From the NCBI RefSeq assembly GCF_036322585.1, contig NZ_AP024600.1:3720001-3784000 (forward strand): a DNA stretch of 64,000 nt, in the 5' to 3' direction. The notes under the pieces are model-generated. The model saw only the letters and a program-made list of their open reading frames with translations. It was not told where the DNA came from and did no database searches. Below are positions 47,064 to 56,447 of the stretch, piece by piece (the stretch's first letter is position 1; each line of letters opens with the position of its first letter). Both the position numbers and the translations under genes were made by a program. Source of the stretch: Luteolibacter sp. LG18. GTDB lineage: Bacteria > Verrucomicrobiota > Verrucomicrobiia > Verrucomicrobiales > Akkermansiaceae.

Positions 47064-47117
47064 GCGGCGACTGTATTGGAGTTTGCGGGTTTGTCAGTTT
47101 TCAGTTTTGCAAAGGGC

Positions 47118-47588
47118 ATGCGAATTCCCGAACGCGATGAAAAACAACGGCTTTACGAGGACGCCCGGCTGCGGATCAGCGGCCTGACCGCCGGGGAACC
47201 GGACCGGATCGCGCGGATGGCGGGCATTGTTTCGGTCCTCCACGGGCTGATGCCGCACTATTACTGGACGGGATTCTACCGCGTCTTGGGCGGCGGGCTG
47301 GTGATCGGGCCGTATCAGGGCACGGTCGGCTGCGCACGGATCGCCTGGGGCCGGGGCGTGTGCGGGGCGGCATGGCAGACCGGCGAGACACAGGTGGTGG
47401 CGGACGTCCACGCGTTCCCGGGCCACATCGCGTGCGACGCGCTTTCGGAAAGCGAGATCGTGGTGCCAGTGCGGGACCGGGATGGCCGGATCGTGGCGGT
47501 GTTCGATGTCGATTCGACCCTGCCCGGCGCGTTCGATGACATCGACCGGATTGGCCTTGAATGGATCTTCTCGGCGTGGGGGGAGTGA
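47118..47588 (+). CDS. msrC: GAF-domain free methionine-(R)-sulfoxide reductase
   Basis: This 156-residue GAF protein has all three family Cys: V-G-C-A-R-I, G-R-G-V-C-G and G-H-I-A-C-D. It also carries V-A-D-V-H-A-F and S-E-I-V-V-P-V, the hallmark of fRMsr (E. coli YebR/MsrC). It reduces free methionine-R-sulfoxide with thioredoxin. AAAGGG just upstream may be the ribosome-binding site. Confidence 0.9.
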   Translation: MRIPERDEKQRLYEDARLRISGLTAGEPDRIARMAGIVSVLHGLMPHYYWTGFYRVLGGGLVIGPYQGTVGCARIAWGRGVCGAAWQTGETQVVADVHAFPGHIACDALSESEIVVPVRDRDGRIVAVFDVDSTLPGAFDDIDRIGLEWIFSAWGE

Positions 47589-47617
47589 ACCGCGCGCCAT
47601 TCGATGGTGGGGAAGAG

Positions 47618-47731
47618 ATTCAACCACGGATGAACGCGGATGGAAGAGGGATGGATTTGGATTTCCGTTTCCGGACAGCCAGCCGTTCATCACTTCTTAT
47701 CTGTGTCCATCCTGTTCATCCGTGGTTGAAT
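47618..47731. repeat. Family A inverted repeat after msrC
   Basis: The left arm 47618-47644 and right arm 47706-47731 are inverted, about 24 of 26 matching, with CCACGGATGAAC as the core word. The variant differs from the copies at 7.5 and 20 kb but keeps the phasing of about 10 bases. It lies between msrC and the GH75-like gene. No gene is seen in the 269-base gap. Confidence 0.75.
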
Positions 47732-47857
47732 TTCTGATTCGGGGCCCTCGGATCTTCCGGCCCGCCTCCACGTTCTGCCCTCCGGAACCAATAAACCCGC
47801 ATTCTCATGATCGACGGAGGTTGCTGGCAACGTTGACGCTGCTAGATTGTCCCCGAA

Positions 47858-49522
47858 ATGTCCGACCGGAAGGATTCCAACCACATCTCAGGAGTGAAGC
47901 GCCGGCAGGTCGGCCAGTTCGGCAAGACCGCGCCGCGCTGGGCGCTGCTGCTGTTCGTGCTCGGGCTGGTGGCGGCGGGGTTCCTGTTCACTCCGGTGCC
48001 CGGGAAGATCAAGCGGGGCCTGCGCGAGGTGTTCGCGCCCAAGGGCGGACCGGTCGGTAAATCCCAGCAGGAGGTCGAGGAACTGCTTCAGAGGGAAGGG
48101 GACCGCATCCGTGCCGAGAAGGACGCCGAGGCCCAGCGGGAGATCGACGATCTCCGCAAGGATCTGGAGGCCGCCCGCAAGGTGACATCCCGCCCGGACA
48201 CGCCGGTGAATCCGCCGCAGAACCAGGTGCCGGACGAGCCGCTGGGGCCGGAAACCGATGTCCGCCAGTTGCGGTCCGGGATTCCCTTCAAGGTCGAGCT
48301 GAAGTTCGATCACGGCACGCTGGCCTCGAAGGAGCGGGTGACGCCGGACAGCTATGCCGCGCTCTACACCTTGAGCGTGCGCCTGCCCGCTCCGGCCAAG
48401 ACCTTGGCGGAGCTCCAGACTTCGAACCCGAAGCTCGGTGCGATGCTGCCGGGGCTGGAGGAGATCCTGAAAAAGGGTGAGGTCTCGAAGTGGTACTACA
48501 CCCTTTACGACAACAAGACCGCCCGCATCAAACGGGACGCCACCGCGCTCAATGAACTGCTGACCAAGCACAACTTGTTCGACTGCGAAACGATCCTGAA
48601 CCTCAAGACCGAGGCCGGTCGCCGCGCGATGCTGCTGCAGGCGGACATGGACGTGGTGTCGGATGGCTCGGATGGCGACCGCCTGCCGACGATGCCGGAG
48701 GAGATCGTCAATTCCCCGAACTACCAGCCATTCACCAGCTACGGTTGGGCGAAAAAGTCCCAGGTTCCGAACCCGATCGTGGCCGGCTGGGAGCGCCGCG
48801 TGACCGCCGGTGAAAAGGAGCTGGCGGACAAGAACACCACCGCCGACCGCAAGAAGTGGCTGAAGAGCCGCATCGCCATGCTCAAGCGCGGGATCACGGA
48901 CATGAAGGGCCGCTCGTTCCTGATCGCCGAATACGATCCGTTCATCGTGATCCCCATCAATATCCTCGGGGCCACCGGCGATCCCTTCGCGCCGAACGTC
49001 GGCGACTACGCGCTGGTGATCTACGGGGACAAGATCCTGCCCGCGATCGTGGGCGACGGCGGGCCGAACTACAAGGTGGGCGAGGCCTCGCTGCGGATCG
49101 CCAAGGAGCTGAACGTGAGGGCCACGCCCTACAACCGTCCGGTATCCGACCTGAAGGTGACCTACCTGGTGTTTCCGGGAACCCGCGAGACGGCCGGTCC
49201 GCCGGATTACGATGCGTGGCGTAGCAAGTGCGATGCTCTCGTGAAGGAGTTCGGCGGCCTCGGGGAAAGTTACAAGATTGGCGAGTGGAAGAACCTGCTC
49301 GCGCCGCCCCAACCGCCACCGGTGGTGGTGCCACCCGGCGGCCAGCCGGTGCCGACCTTGCCGGGAGGGGCGCAGCCACCCGCGCCGACGGCTCCGGCGG
49401 TGCCCTCGTCGCCGAGACCGGGACCGGCGATTCCGCCGACCACCACGCCTTCGGCAAACCCGGCTCCGGCACCGCCATCGGTGCCACCGGGTGTGACCGC
49501 GCCGAAACCGAGCGGGAATTGA
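47858..49522 (+). CDS. Membrane-anchored glycoside hydrolase family 75-like protein
   Basis: This 554-residue protein has one N-terminal membrane helix (about 28-48), a helical linker, a domain over about 255-475 and a Pro-rich tail. The domain has [13 protein letters not shown], a [11 protein letters not shown] segment, V-G-D-Y-A-L-V-I-Y and V-G-E-A-S-L-R-I-A, in the order seen in GH75 chitosanases. If so it would cleave an amino-sugar polymer outside the membrane. The match is by motif order only; treat the activity as provisional. Confidence 0.6.
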   Translation: MSDRKDSNHISGVKRRQVGQFGKTAPRWALLLFVLGLVAAGFLFTPVPGKIKRGLREVFAPKGGPVGKSQQEVEELLQREGDRIRAEKDAEAQREIDDLRKDLEAARKVTSRPDTPVNPPQNQVPDEPLGPETDVRQLRSGIPFKVELKFDHGTLASKERVTPDSYAALYTLSVRLPAPAKTLAELQTSNPKLGAMLPGLEEILKKGEVSKWYYTLYDNKTARIKRDATALNELLTKHNLFDCETILNLKTEAGRRAMLLQADMDVVSDGSDGDRLPTMPEEIVNSPNYQPFTSYGWAKKSQVPNPIVAGWERRVTAGEKELADKNTTADRKKWLKSRIAMLKRGITDMKGRSFLIAEYDPFIVIPINILGATGDPFAPNVGDYALVIYGDKILPAIVGDGGPNYKVGEASLRIAKELNVRATPYNRPVSDLKVTYLVFPGTRETAGPPDYDAWRSKCDALVKEFGGLGESYKIGEWKNLLAPPQPPPVVVPPGGQPVPTLPGGAQPPAPTAPAVPSSPRPGPAIPPTTTPSANPAPAPPSVPPGVTAPKPSGN

Positions 49523-49528
49523 GTCCGA

Positions 49529-50137
49529 TCAGGCCAACGCCTGCCGCCGTTCCTCGATGATCTCGGGGAGTTCGAACAGTTCGATGTAACCCGCTGGCTC
49601 GGGTGAGCGGGGGAGTTGGACGACTTCGAACGAGAGGATGTCCTCCGCCAGCGAGCGCTCGCCGATGGCGGTGGCGAGGACTTCGCCCACGGCCGCGCGG
49701 GCGTGGGAGGGAGAGGTGGAGGTGAAATTGGGAATGCCCACCCGGATGGCGATGCGTCCGGCTTCGGATTGGTCTTCCAGCGTTAGGAACCACATCGCCT
49801 GGGGCTCGAAACGGATGCCCTGATGGTTGGTGGTGAAGGCGAAGCCGTAGGCGGGCTTCAGGGCGGTGAACTTCCACCCGGGGAGGGAAGGGGCGGCGGC
49901 CACGAGCGCCTCGGCCAGCGGCTTGCTGGGGGCGTGGGTGCCGATGGTGACGATCAGTTCCTGAATGCCGCCGCGGGATTCGGGCGTTTCGAGGCCGAGA
50001 CGGGGGGCGAGGGCCCTGAGCTGGGCGAGGGTCTCCTTGCGGATGGCTGAGTCCGCGTTGGGGAGGGACGCGAGATCGGTCAAATGGTTCTGGAACCAGT
50101 TCCAGAACCCTTGGATCGCTTCGGGGGAGGTGTTCAT
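49529..50137 (-). CDS. Hypothetical protein
   Basis: The ATG at 50137 gives 202 residues with no signal or membrane segment. It has T-L-E-D-Q-S-E-A-G-R-I-A in the middle and I-E-L-F-E-L-P-E-I-I at the end, and a helical N-terminus with W-N-W-F. No known domain. It is convergent with the GH75-like gene, with 6 bases between stops. Confidence 0.7.
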   Translation of the reverse strand: MNTSPEAIQGFWNWFQNHLTDLASLPNADSAIRKETLAQLRALAPRLGLETPESRGGIQELIVTIGTHAPSKPLAEALVAAAPSLPGWKFTALKPAYGFAFTTNHQGIRFEPQAMWFLTLEDQSEAGRIAIRVGIPNFTSTSPSHARAAVGEVLATAIGERSLAEDILSFEVVQLPRSPEPAGYIELFELPEIIEERRQALA

Positions 50138-50219
50138 AAGGGGTGGGACAGACGACAGGCCGGATTGGCATGTCTCTTCCAACCAACTACACCCCCGCCC
50201 CCCGGGCAAGGGGGACTTG

Positions 50220-50627
50220 TCATATTTTGCTGTCCGCCCCGTGGTCCTCGTCGTCCTCTTCGAGCAATTTGCGCTGTTTTTCCGCCGAAATGGCCTTGAT
50301 GACGCCCAAAAGCAGGAACAGGCAGATGACGGTGACGGCTGCTTCCAGGATCGGCAGCGGGCCGTGTTCGGCTTCCCCTTGGAAGAACCGGACGAGGCCC
50401 ATGATGTTGAAAATGCCGCGTCCGAACCCGAGCAGGGCGATCACGCCGCCGCCGATCAGGCCGTGCCAGAACCAGCGGATCGAGAACATGCCGCAGATGA
50501 TGAGGCCGCCGCCGAGGGCGAGGGCTCCGTTCAGGAAACCCATGGCATCGGCCTGTTCCAGTGCCTTGAAAGCAGCCCCGGCGAGGGAGAGGATGGCGAA
50601 TCCGCACAGGAAAAAAAGAAAGCGCAT
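50220..50627 (-). CDS. Small multi-helix membrane protein
   Basis: This 135-residue protein has four hydrophobic segments (about 3-20, 30-48, 55-72, 90-108) and a charged acidic C-terminus (L-L-E-E-D-D-E-D). No family is recognised. It is separated from the hypothetical gene downstream by 82 bases. Confidence 0.65.
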   Translation of the reverse strand: MRFLFFLCGFAILSLAGAAFKALEQADAMGFLNGALALGGGLIICGMFSIRWFWHGLIGGGVIALLGFGRGIFNIMGLVRFFQGEAEHGPLPILEAAVTVICLFLLLGVIKAISAEKQRKLLEEDDEDHGADSKI

Positions 50628-50713
50628 GGCGGCAGCATTTCCCTCCGTGCGCTCGGGTCAATCCTGAAGCGAGGGGCATTGACACACCGGCCCGGTCAGG
50701 GCGTGGTGGGCGC

Positions 50714-51550
50714 ATGGAGCGGCAGATATGGTGCGATGACGGGCTGATCGCGGCGGAGGATCTCCGGATCTCCCCGTTTGACCGTGGGCTGACCGTGGGA
50801 CTCGGCTTGTTTGAGACCATTCTGGCGGTGAACGGGCGGCCGGTGTTCCTGGAGCGACATCTGGCCCGGCATCGCGTGGGTTGCGGGCGTCTGGGCTGGG
50901 AAATGCCTGTACTGGAAAAAGTAGCAGTGGCGATTCGCACGGTGGTCGAGGCGAACGGTTTGAGCGCTGGAAGGGCGCGCGTGCGCCTGTTCCAGACCGC
51001 CGGGGAAGGGGGCTTGGACGATTGTGCCGCTGGCTTGTATCGCAAGTTTCTTGTGAGCGCGGTTCCGGCGGCCCCAGCATTGGAGAACGTGAGTGTCACT
51101 TTCTCGAAATGGCCGCGCAACGAGCGCTCGGCGCTGGCGGGCTTGAAATGCGCCTCCTACGCCGAGAACCTGCTGGCGCTGGCGGAGGCCCGCCGCCAGG
51201 GCTACGACGAGGTCTATTTCCTCACGACCCGCGGCGATGTCTGCGAGACCGCCACCGCCAACCTCTTCGTGGTGAAGGGCGGGCGGATCACCACGCCGCC
51301 GCTGGCCGCCGGATGCCTGCCGGGCGTCACCCGCGGGTGGCTGTTGGAGAGCGGCCCGGAACTCGGGCTCGAGGTCAGCGAGGACCGGGTGACCCGGAAC
51401 GATCTATTGGACGCGGACGAGGTGTTTCTAACGTCCGCCACCCGCGGGCCGGTGCCGGTTTCCCGCCTGGACGGCCGGGAATACGGACCTGCCCCGGCCT
51501 CGGCCCGGTGCCGGGAGGCCTGGGAACAGGCGGTCCAACGAAAGGATTAG
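50714..51550 (+). CDS. Class IV aminotransferase (PabC / branched-chain aminotransferase-like)
   Basis: This 278-residue protein has [14 protein letters not shown] near the start, the PLP-lysine region A-G-L-K-C-A-S-Y, and the phosphate-cup motif C-E-T-A-T-A-N-L-F with T-S-A-T-R-G near the end. These fit fold-type IV enzymes. Length and E-T-A-T-A-N favour 4-amino-4-deoxychorismate lyase (folate synthesis), but a D-amino-acid or branched-chain aminotransferase cannot be excluded. Confidence 0.85.
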   Translation: MERQIWCDDGLIAAEDLRISPFDRGLTVGLGLFETILAVNGRPVFLERHLARHRVGCGRLGWEMPVLEKVAVAIRTVVEANGLSAGRARVRLFQTAGEGGLDDCAAGLYRKFLVSAVPAAPALENVSVTFSKWPRNERSALAGLKCASYAENLLALAEARRQGYDEVYFLTTRGDVCETATANLFVVKGGRITTPPLAAGCLPGVTRGWLLESGPELGLEVSEDRVTRNDLLDADEVFLTSATRGPVPVSRLDGREYGPAPASARCREAWEQAVQRKD

Positions 51551-51623
51551 AACCACCCCTGCGTTTTTGCTTCCGCGTACGCGGGAACACTCCCTAGCGT
51601 CGATTTTATTCCATCCCATTGCC

Positions 51624-52667
51624 ATGCCACGCCCTGTCACACTCTTCACCGGCCAGTGGGCCGACCTGCCCCTCGAAAAGCTCGCCGCTCTCGCGCAGCA
51701 AATGGGCTATGAAGGCCTCGAACTCGCCTGTTGGGGCGACCATTTCGACGTTGAAGCCGCCGCGTCCTCCGCGACCTATGTCAAAGAGAAGTGGGAACTG
51801 CTGGCCGACCACGGCCTGACCTGCTTCGCGATCTCGAACCACCTCGTGGGTCAGGCGATCTGCGACAACATCGACGAGCGCCACCAGTCGATCCTGTCCG
51901 AGGAGATCTGGGGTGACGGTTCCCCGGAAGGTGTCCGCCAGCGTGCGGCCCAGAACATGGCCACCGCCGCGAAGGCCGCCCGCGCGTTCTTCAACGCCAA
52001 GCCGGGCCGCCAGGGCAAGGACGACTTCCCGGCCGTGGTGAACGGTTTCACCGGCTCCTCGATCTGGCACTCGATCTACGCCTTCCCGCCGACCACGCAG
52101 GCCTATTACGAGAAGGGCTTCCAGGATTTCGCAAAGCGCTTCCTGCCGATCCTCGACACCTTCGAGCAGAACGACGTGAACTTCGCCCTCGAGGTGCACC
52201 CGACCGAGATCGCCTTCGACATCGTCTCCGCCCAGCGCGCGATCGAGGCCGTGGGCGGCCACAAGCGTTTCGGCTTCAACTTCGACCCGTCCCACCTCGG
52301 CTACCAGGGCGTGGACTACGTGAAGTTCATCCGCACCTTCGGCAGCCGCATCTTCCACTGCCACGTGAAGGACGCGTGGTGGGGCCATGGCGACGGCAGC
52401 GTGGGTGTCTTCGGCGGCCACACCGATTTCGGCGACGCCCGCCGTTTCTGGGACTTCCGTTCCCCGGGTCGCGGTGACGTGAAATTCGAGGACGTCATTG
52501 TCGCCCTCAACGACGTGGGCTACCAAGGCCCGCTCTCCGTCGAGTGGGAGGACATCCGCATGGATCGCGTCCACGGTGGCACGGAGGCCGCGGCCTTCGT
52601 CCGTAAGATCGATTTCGCGCCGAGCAATGTCGCGTTCGACGCGGCCTTCGACAAGGCGAAGCAGTAA
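51624..52667 (+). CDS. Sugar phosphate isomerase/epimerase (AP endonuclease 2 / IolE-like TIM barrel)
   Basis: The ATG at 51624 gives 347 residues of the xylose-isomerase-like TIM barrel. Metal ligands are visible: A-L-E-V-H-P-T-E (Glu, His), F-D-P-S-H-L (Asp, His), H-C-H-V-K-D (His) and S-V-E-W-E-D (Glu). Such proteins isomerise or epimerise sugars and inositols. The oxidoreductase and ThuA genes follow in the same direction, a frequent trio in Verrucomicrobia. A long inverted repeat separates it from the oxidoreductase. Confidence 0.88.
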   Translation: MPRPVTLFTGQWADLPLEKLAALAQQMGYEGLELACWGDHFDVEAAASSATYVKEKWELLADHGLTCFAISNHLVGQAICDNIDERHQSILSEEIWGDGSPEGVRQRAAQNMATAAKAARAFFNAKPGRQGKDDFPAVVNGFTGSSIWHSIYAFPPTTQAYYEKGFQDFAKRFLPILDTFEQNDVNFALEVHPTEIAFDIVSAQRAIEAVGGHKRFGFNFDPSHLGYQGVDYVKFIRTFGSRIFHCHVKDAWWGHGDGSVGVFGGHTDFGDARRFWDFRSPGRGDVKFEDVIVALNDVGYQGPLSVEWEDIRMDRVHGGTEAAAFVRKIDFAPSNVAFDAAFDKAKQ

Positions 52668-52677
52668 ATCGCGGGAC

Positions 52678-52749
52678 GTTATGGGTTAGAGGTTATTGGG
52701 GAAGAAATCCCCATGCGCGCCTCTGACCCAATAACCTCTAACAAATAAC
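52678..52749. repeat. 23-bp inverted repeat between isomerase and oxidoreductase genes
   Basis: The left arm 52678-52700 and right arm 52727-52749 pair over 23 bases with two mismatches; the central 16 bp (GTTAGAGGTTATTGGG) are perfect. The loop is 26 bases. The arms are AT-rich and built of GTTA-type words. It sits 10 bases past the isomerase stop and 15 before the next start, so it could form an mRNA hairpin between the two cistrons. Confidence 0.75.
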
Positions 52750-52764
52750 TTATAACTTCATTTC

Positions 52765-53925
52765 ATGAGCCGTAAAATTCGCATGGGCATGGTCGGCGGT
52801 GGCCGCGGTGCCTTCATCGGCGCCGTGCATCGCATGGCTGCCAATCTCGACGGGCAGATCGAACTGGTCTGCGGTGCTTTCTCCTCCGATCCGCAGCGCT
52901 CGAAAGACTCCGGCGCGGATTTCTTCCTGCCGGCGAATCGTTGTTATCCGGACTGGAAGACGATGATCGAGTCCGAGGCCAAGCTGCCGGAAGGCGAGCG
53001 CATGGACTTCGTGGCGATCGTCACCCCGAACCACGTCCATTTCCCGCCGGCGAAATACGCGCTGGAGAACGGTTTCCACGTCCTGTCCGACAAGCCCGCG
53101 ACCTTCGACCTCGCCGAGGCCAAGGAACTCCAGGGCATCGTCGAGAAGTCCGGCCAGCTCTACGGCCTGACCCACAACTACACCGGCTATCCGCTGGTGA
53201 AGGAAGCGCGCGACATGATCGCCGCGGGCAAGCTCGGCAAGATCCGCAAGGTGGTGGTCGAGTATCCCCAGGGTTGGCTGTCCAGCCGCGTCGAGGAGAG
53301 CGGCCAGAAGCAGGCCGCGTGGCGCACCGATCCGAGCAAGAGCGGCGCCGCCGGTTGCATCGGTGACATCGGCACGCACGCCGAGAACCTCGCCGAATAC
53401 ATCACCGGCCTGGAGATCGAGGAACTCGCTGCCGACATCACCGCCTTCGTGCCGGGCCGCCAGCTTGATGACGATGGCAACGTGCTGCTCCGTTTCAAGG
53501 GCGGCGCGAAGGGCGTGCTCCACGCGTCCCAGATCTCCGCGGGCGAGGAGAACAACCTCAACATCCGCGTCTACGGCGAACTCGGCGGCCTTGAATGGCG
53601 CCAGATGGAGCCGAACACGATGATCGTGAAGTGGCTCGACAAGCCGACCGAGATCTACCGCACCGGCCTCGGCTACCTTGGCAAGAACGCCGCCGCCGCC
53701 GCCCGCATCCCGGCCGGTCACCCCGAGGGCTATCTCGAGGCCTTCGCGAACATCTACCGCAATTTCGCCGGCCACATCCGCGCCACGCTGGAAGGCCGTG
53801 AAATCGCCAAGGATGAGCCCATCCTCGATTACCCGAAGATCGCCGACGGTGTCCGCGGCATGGCGTTCATCAACGCCGTGGTCGCGTCCTCCCAGGCGAA
53901 CGCCACCTGGACGCCGCTCGACTGA
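52765..53925 (+). CDS. Gfo/Idh/MocA family oxidoreductase
   Basis: This 386-residue protein has the NAD(P)-binding start R-M-G-M-V-G-G-G-R-G-A-F-I-G. The family lysine region is L-S-D-K-P-A-T (E-K-P variant), and the C-terminal dimerisation beta-sheet domain has C-I-G-D-I-G-T-H-A-E-N-L. It oxidises or reduces a sugar or inositol hydroxyl with NAD(P). It is paired with the isomerase upstream; the substrate is not evident. Confidence 0.9.
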   Translation: MSRKIRMGMVGGGRGAFIGAVHRMAANLDGQIELVCGAFSSDPQRSKDSGADFFLPANRCYPDWKTMIESEAKLPEGERMDFVAIVTPNHVHFPPAKYALENGFHVLSDKPATFDLAEAKELQGIVEKSGQLYGLTHNYTGYPLVKEARDMIAAGKLGKIRKVVVEYPQGWLSSRVEESGQKQAAWRTDPSKSGAAGCIGDIGTHAENLAEYITGLEIEELAADITAFVPGRQLDDDGNVLLRFKGGAKGVLHASQISAGEENNLNIRVYGELGGLEWRQMEPNTMIVKWLDKPTEIYRTGLGYLGKNAAAAARIPAGHPEGYLEAFANIYRNFAGHIRATLEGREIAKDEPILDYPKIADGVRGMAFINAVVASSQANATWTPLD

Positions 53926-53941
53926 GCCGGTAAACCCTCTC

Positions 53942-53978
53942 GAAAAGGCGGAGTTGGACGGCTCCGCCTTTTCTTTTC
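53942..53978 (+). terminator. Rho-independent terminator
   Basis: A 12-bp perfect stem, GAAAAGGCGGAG (53942-53953) with CTCCGCCTTTTC (53962-53973), is followed by a short T-rich run. It ends the oxidoreductase gene, so the ThuA gene probably has its own promoter. Confidence 0.85.
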
Positions 53979-54036
53979 CCCTCCGTCGCGGTTTTCCGGG
54001 ATGGAGGGATCCAGTCCAAACCATCGCATGCCATCC

Positions 54037-54948
54037 ATGAAAACCGCCCTGACCCTCCTGTCCGTTCTCGCGGGCTTTTCGCTGTCCGCCGCGCACGCCG
54101 CGCCGCCAGCGGATGCCGCGCAGAAGATCGCCGCCGCCCTTCCCGAGAAGGCCTACGCCAAGCCCGCCAAGGCGCGGAAGCTGCTGGTCTTCTCCGTGAC
54201 CAACGGCTTCCACCACGACTCGATCGAAACCGGCCACATGGCCTTCACCGAGCTCGGCAAGAAGACCGGCGCCTTCGAAGCGGTGGTCAGTGACGACTTG
54301 GAGAACTTCGAAGTCGAGAAGCTGAAGGGCTTCGACGGTGTGTGCTTCCTGAGCACCACGCTGGAGGTCTTCATGCCGCATCCGGACAAGCTCAAGACAA
54401 TGAGCCCGGACGAGGTGAAGCAGGCCGAGGAACGCTGCGCCCGCCTGCAGAAGAACCTGCTCGATTTCATCAAGTCCGGCCGGGCCTTCGTGGGCATCCA
54501 CGCCGCGACCGACACCTTCTACAAGTGGCCGGAATACGGTGACATGATCGGCGGCCAGTTCGACGGGCACCCGTGGACCGCTGGCACGCTGGTGAGCATC
54601 AAGGTGGAGCCGGGCCAGGAGAAGAACCCGCTGGTGGCGATGTTCGAGGGCAAGAACATCGAGTTCAAGGAGGAGATCTACCAGATGAAGTCGCCGCCGT
54701 ATGACTCGAAGAAGCAGGACGTGGTGCTGCGCCTCGACACGGACAAGTCCCCGATGGACCTCAAAGGCATCAAGCGCACCGACAAGGACTTCGGCATCTC
54801 GTGGGCGAAGCACTTCGGCAAGGGCCGGGTGTTCTATTCCTCGCTGGGCCACAACCACGACATCTACTTCAATCCGCTCGTGCTGAAGCATTACCTCGCC
54901 GGCATCCAGTGGGCGCTGGGTGACTACCAGGTGGATGTGAAGAATTGA
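54037..54948 (+). CDS. Secreted ThuA-like (trehalose utilisation) domain protein
   Basis: The ATG at 54037 gives 303 residues with signal M-K-T-A-L-T-L-L to A-H-A. The class I glutamine amidotransferase-like ThuA fold is seen in L-V-F-S-V-T-N-G-F-H-H-D, the central F-V-G-I-H-A-A-T-D-T-F and G-G-Q-F-D-G-H-P-W. ThuA proteins act in keto-sugar and trehalose pathways. Exported versions are common in this phylum beside Gfo/Idh/MocA genes. Precise reaction unknown. Confidence 0.88.
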   Translation: MKTALTLLSVLAGFSLSAAHAAPPADAAQKIAAALPEKAYAKPAKARKLLVFSVTNGFHHDSIETGHMAFTELGKKTGAFEAVVSDDLENFEVEKLKGFDGVCFLSTTLEVFMPHPDKLKTMSPDEVKQAEERCARLQKNLLDFIKSGRAFVGIHAATDTFYKWPEYGDMIGGQFDGHPWTAGTLVSIKVEPGQEKNPLVAMFEGKNIEFKEEIYQMKSPPYDSKKQDVVLRLDTDKSPMDLKGIKRTDKDFGISWAKHFGKGRVFYSSLGHNHDIYFNPLVLKHYLAGIQWALGDYQVDVKN

Positions 54949-54989
54949 TCGATCGAGAAATCCGGCGATCAGCGCACGTTTTCGACAAG

Positions 54990-55018
54990 GCAAAGCTCTG
55001 GAAGGGGCTTTGCTTTTT
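54990..55018 (+). terminator. Rho-independent terminator
   Basis: GCAAAGC (54990-54996) pairs with GCTTTGC (55007-55013) and is followed by a T run. It lies about 40 bases after the ThuA stop. Confidence 0.7.
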
Positions 55019-55076
55019 CGTTTGTTGCAGGATCGCCGTAGCCGTTGGCCGGAAATCGTCGTTTGGCCGGTCGGCA

Positions 55077-55134
55077 CCGCCAACTGGAGCTGGCGGATAC
55101 CATCCGAAAGCGGGAGCTTCCGGCTACAATGCTA
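55077..55134. repeat. Dispersed repeat family B, second locus
   Basis: Two hairpins, 55077-55096 (core CCGCCAACTGGAGCTGGCGG) and 55104-55123, are followed by GGCTACAAT. The whole stretch aligns with the reverse complement of 40031-40082. As at 40 kb, it sits between convergent genes (ThuA and an SGNH hydrolase) and reaches the TAG stop of the reverse-strand gene. Confidence 0.8.
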
Positions 55135-56400
55135 CGGCTTCACCTCGGACTTGAGGCGATAGAAGCCTTTGCCGCTGCCGGAGGGGCTCACGGTCCGTGA
55201 GCCGTCACCGGCGATGGTGATGCGGTTGCCGGGCACCGCGGTCCAGGTGCTCAGGTTCGCGGATTCCATCACCGTGAGGCTGGCGTAGCGCAGGCCGGTG
55301 GCGGAGGGCGTGAACTTCATCGTGCCATTGGCGGGCAGGGTGAAGGTCCATGGATTGGAGCGCGATTGCGGCGAGGTCCCGAGCGTGTATTCCACGAGGT
55401 TGGGGAGGCCGTCCTTGTCATCGTCCGCGGTTGCCGCGCCGAGCCCGGGATAGGTCGCTTGCCACGTGTTGTAGGGAGCGTCCGGGTTGAAACCGAGATC
55501 GGTGAGGATCTCGCGGTTGGGGAACGAACTCAGTGGCTGTCCGGTGGCGGTGGTGCAGGCGGCCAGCACCTCGTTCAGGATCAGGAATTGCCCGACGGTG
55601 GCGGGGTGGAAATTGTCCTGGCTGAAGACGCGGCCCGCCGGGTTTCCGGAGGCTCCGGCGAGGGTGAAGACGGTGCCGTTGAGATTGAACGGGATCTCGT
55701 CGTAGGCGCGGTCGGTGAGGCGGTCGATGCGGGCTACGGTCGCGCCCTTGCCCTGGGTCATCGTGATGATGGACTGGTTGAAGGCGGCGATCTTCGCGCG
55801 GGTGGTGAGGCGTTTCGCCGGATCGCTGTAGGTCGCTGCCTTGCTCGGCGTCGCGCCGATGTCCGCCACCGTGCAGATCACGATCGGGATCGCGGCTTTG
55901 TTCGTGCGGATGAAATCGTGGATCGTCGCGAGGCGGGTCACGATGTCACTGAGGGCAGTGGCGGACTCGGTGTTGTTGAAGACGCTGCCGTAGACATCGC
56001 TGAGGTCGTTCGCGCCGAGGAAGATCACCGCCACGTTCGAGGTGGCCAGCTCGGTGAGCATCGCCTTGCGGGTTTTGCCATCGTAACTGGTGGTCGACGT
56101 GGTGTTGATGATCCGCAGCCAGTCGGTGGTGGTGAAACCGGGGAAGGCGAAATTGGCGGAGGCTCCCTTGGTGCGCCAGTCGAGGTAGCTGCTGGTCTTG
56201 AAGGTGCCGAGATTCGCTTGGGTGGAGCGGTAGGTGCGGATCAGCTCGGTCCAGTTGTGGATATTGGTGCCGATGCCCGCGATGGTGGCTTCGTCGGTGT
56301 ATTCCTCCGTGAGACTGTCGCCGATGGCGAAGATCTTGACCGCGGCCTGCACCGGCGCGGTCACCAGCAGGAGCGGGATCAGCCATCGCACGGGTCGCAT
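55132..56400 (-). CDS. Secreted SGNH/GDSL-type hydrolase, paralogue 1
   Basis: This 422-residue protein has signal M-R-P-V-R-W-L to V-Q-A. Its GDSL block is F-A-I-G-D-S-L-T-E-E-Y, with G-A-N-D-L-S (Asn block) and D-N-F-H-P-A-T (Asp/His). After the catalytic domain comes a Ca-binding-like D-D-D-K-D-G-L-P-N-L-V-E-Y and a C-terminal beta domain ending F-Y-R-L-K. It is probably an extracellular esterase or lipase. It shares its whole layout with the gene at 56647-57969. Confidence 0.88.
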   Translation of the reverse strand: MRPVRWLIPLLLVTAPVQAAVKIFAIGDSLTEEYTDEATIAGIGTNIHNWTELIRTYRSTQANLGTFKTSSYLDWRTKGASANFAFPGFTTTDWLRIINTTSTTSYDGKTRKAMLTELATSNVAVIFLGANDLSDVYGSVFNNTESATALSDIVTRLATIHDFIRTNKAAIPIVICTVADIGATPSKAATYSDPAKRLTTRAKIAAFNQSIITMTQGKGATVARIDRLTDRAYDEIPFNLNGTVFTLAGASGNPAGRVFSQDNFHPATVGQFLILNEVLAACTTATGQPLSSFPNREILTDLGFNPDAPYNTWQATYPGLGAATADDDKDGLPNLVEYTLGTSPQSRSNPWTFTLPANGTMKFTPSATGLRYASLTVMESANLSTWTAVPGNRITIAGDGSRTVSPSGSGKGFYRLKSEVKP

Positions 56401-56447
56401 GAGGCGGACGGTAGCGGAAATCCCGCGGCTGTCACGGGTGGAGAGGC

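Noticed and set aside
45462..47117. Forward frame upstream of and in frame with msrC
   Set aside because: It is the complement of dnaX; the msrC domain and ATG at 47118 define the real gene.
52750..55083. 777-codon reverse-strand open frame
   Set aside because: It runs opposite two certain genes (oxidoreductase and ThuA) and through a terminator; composition artefact.
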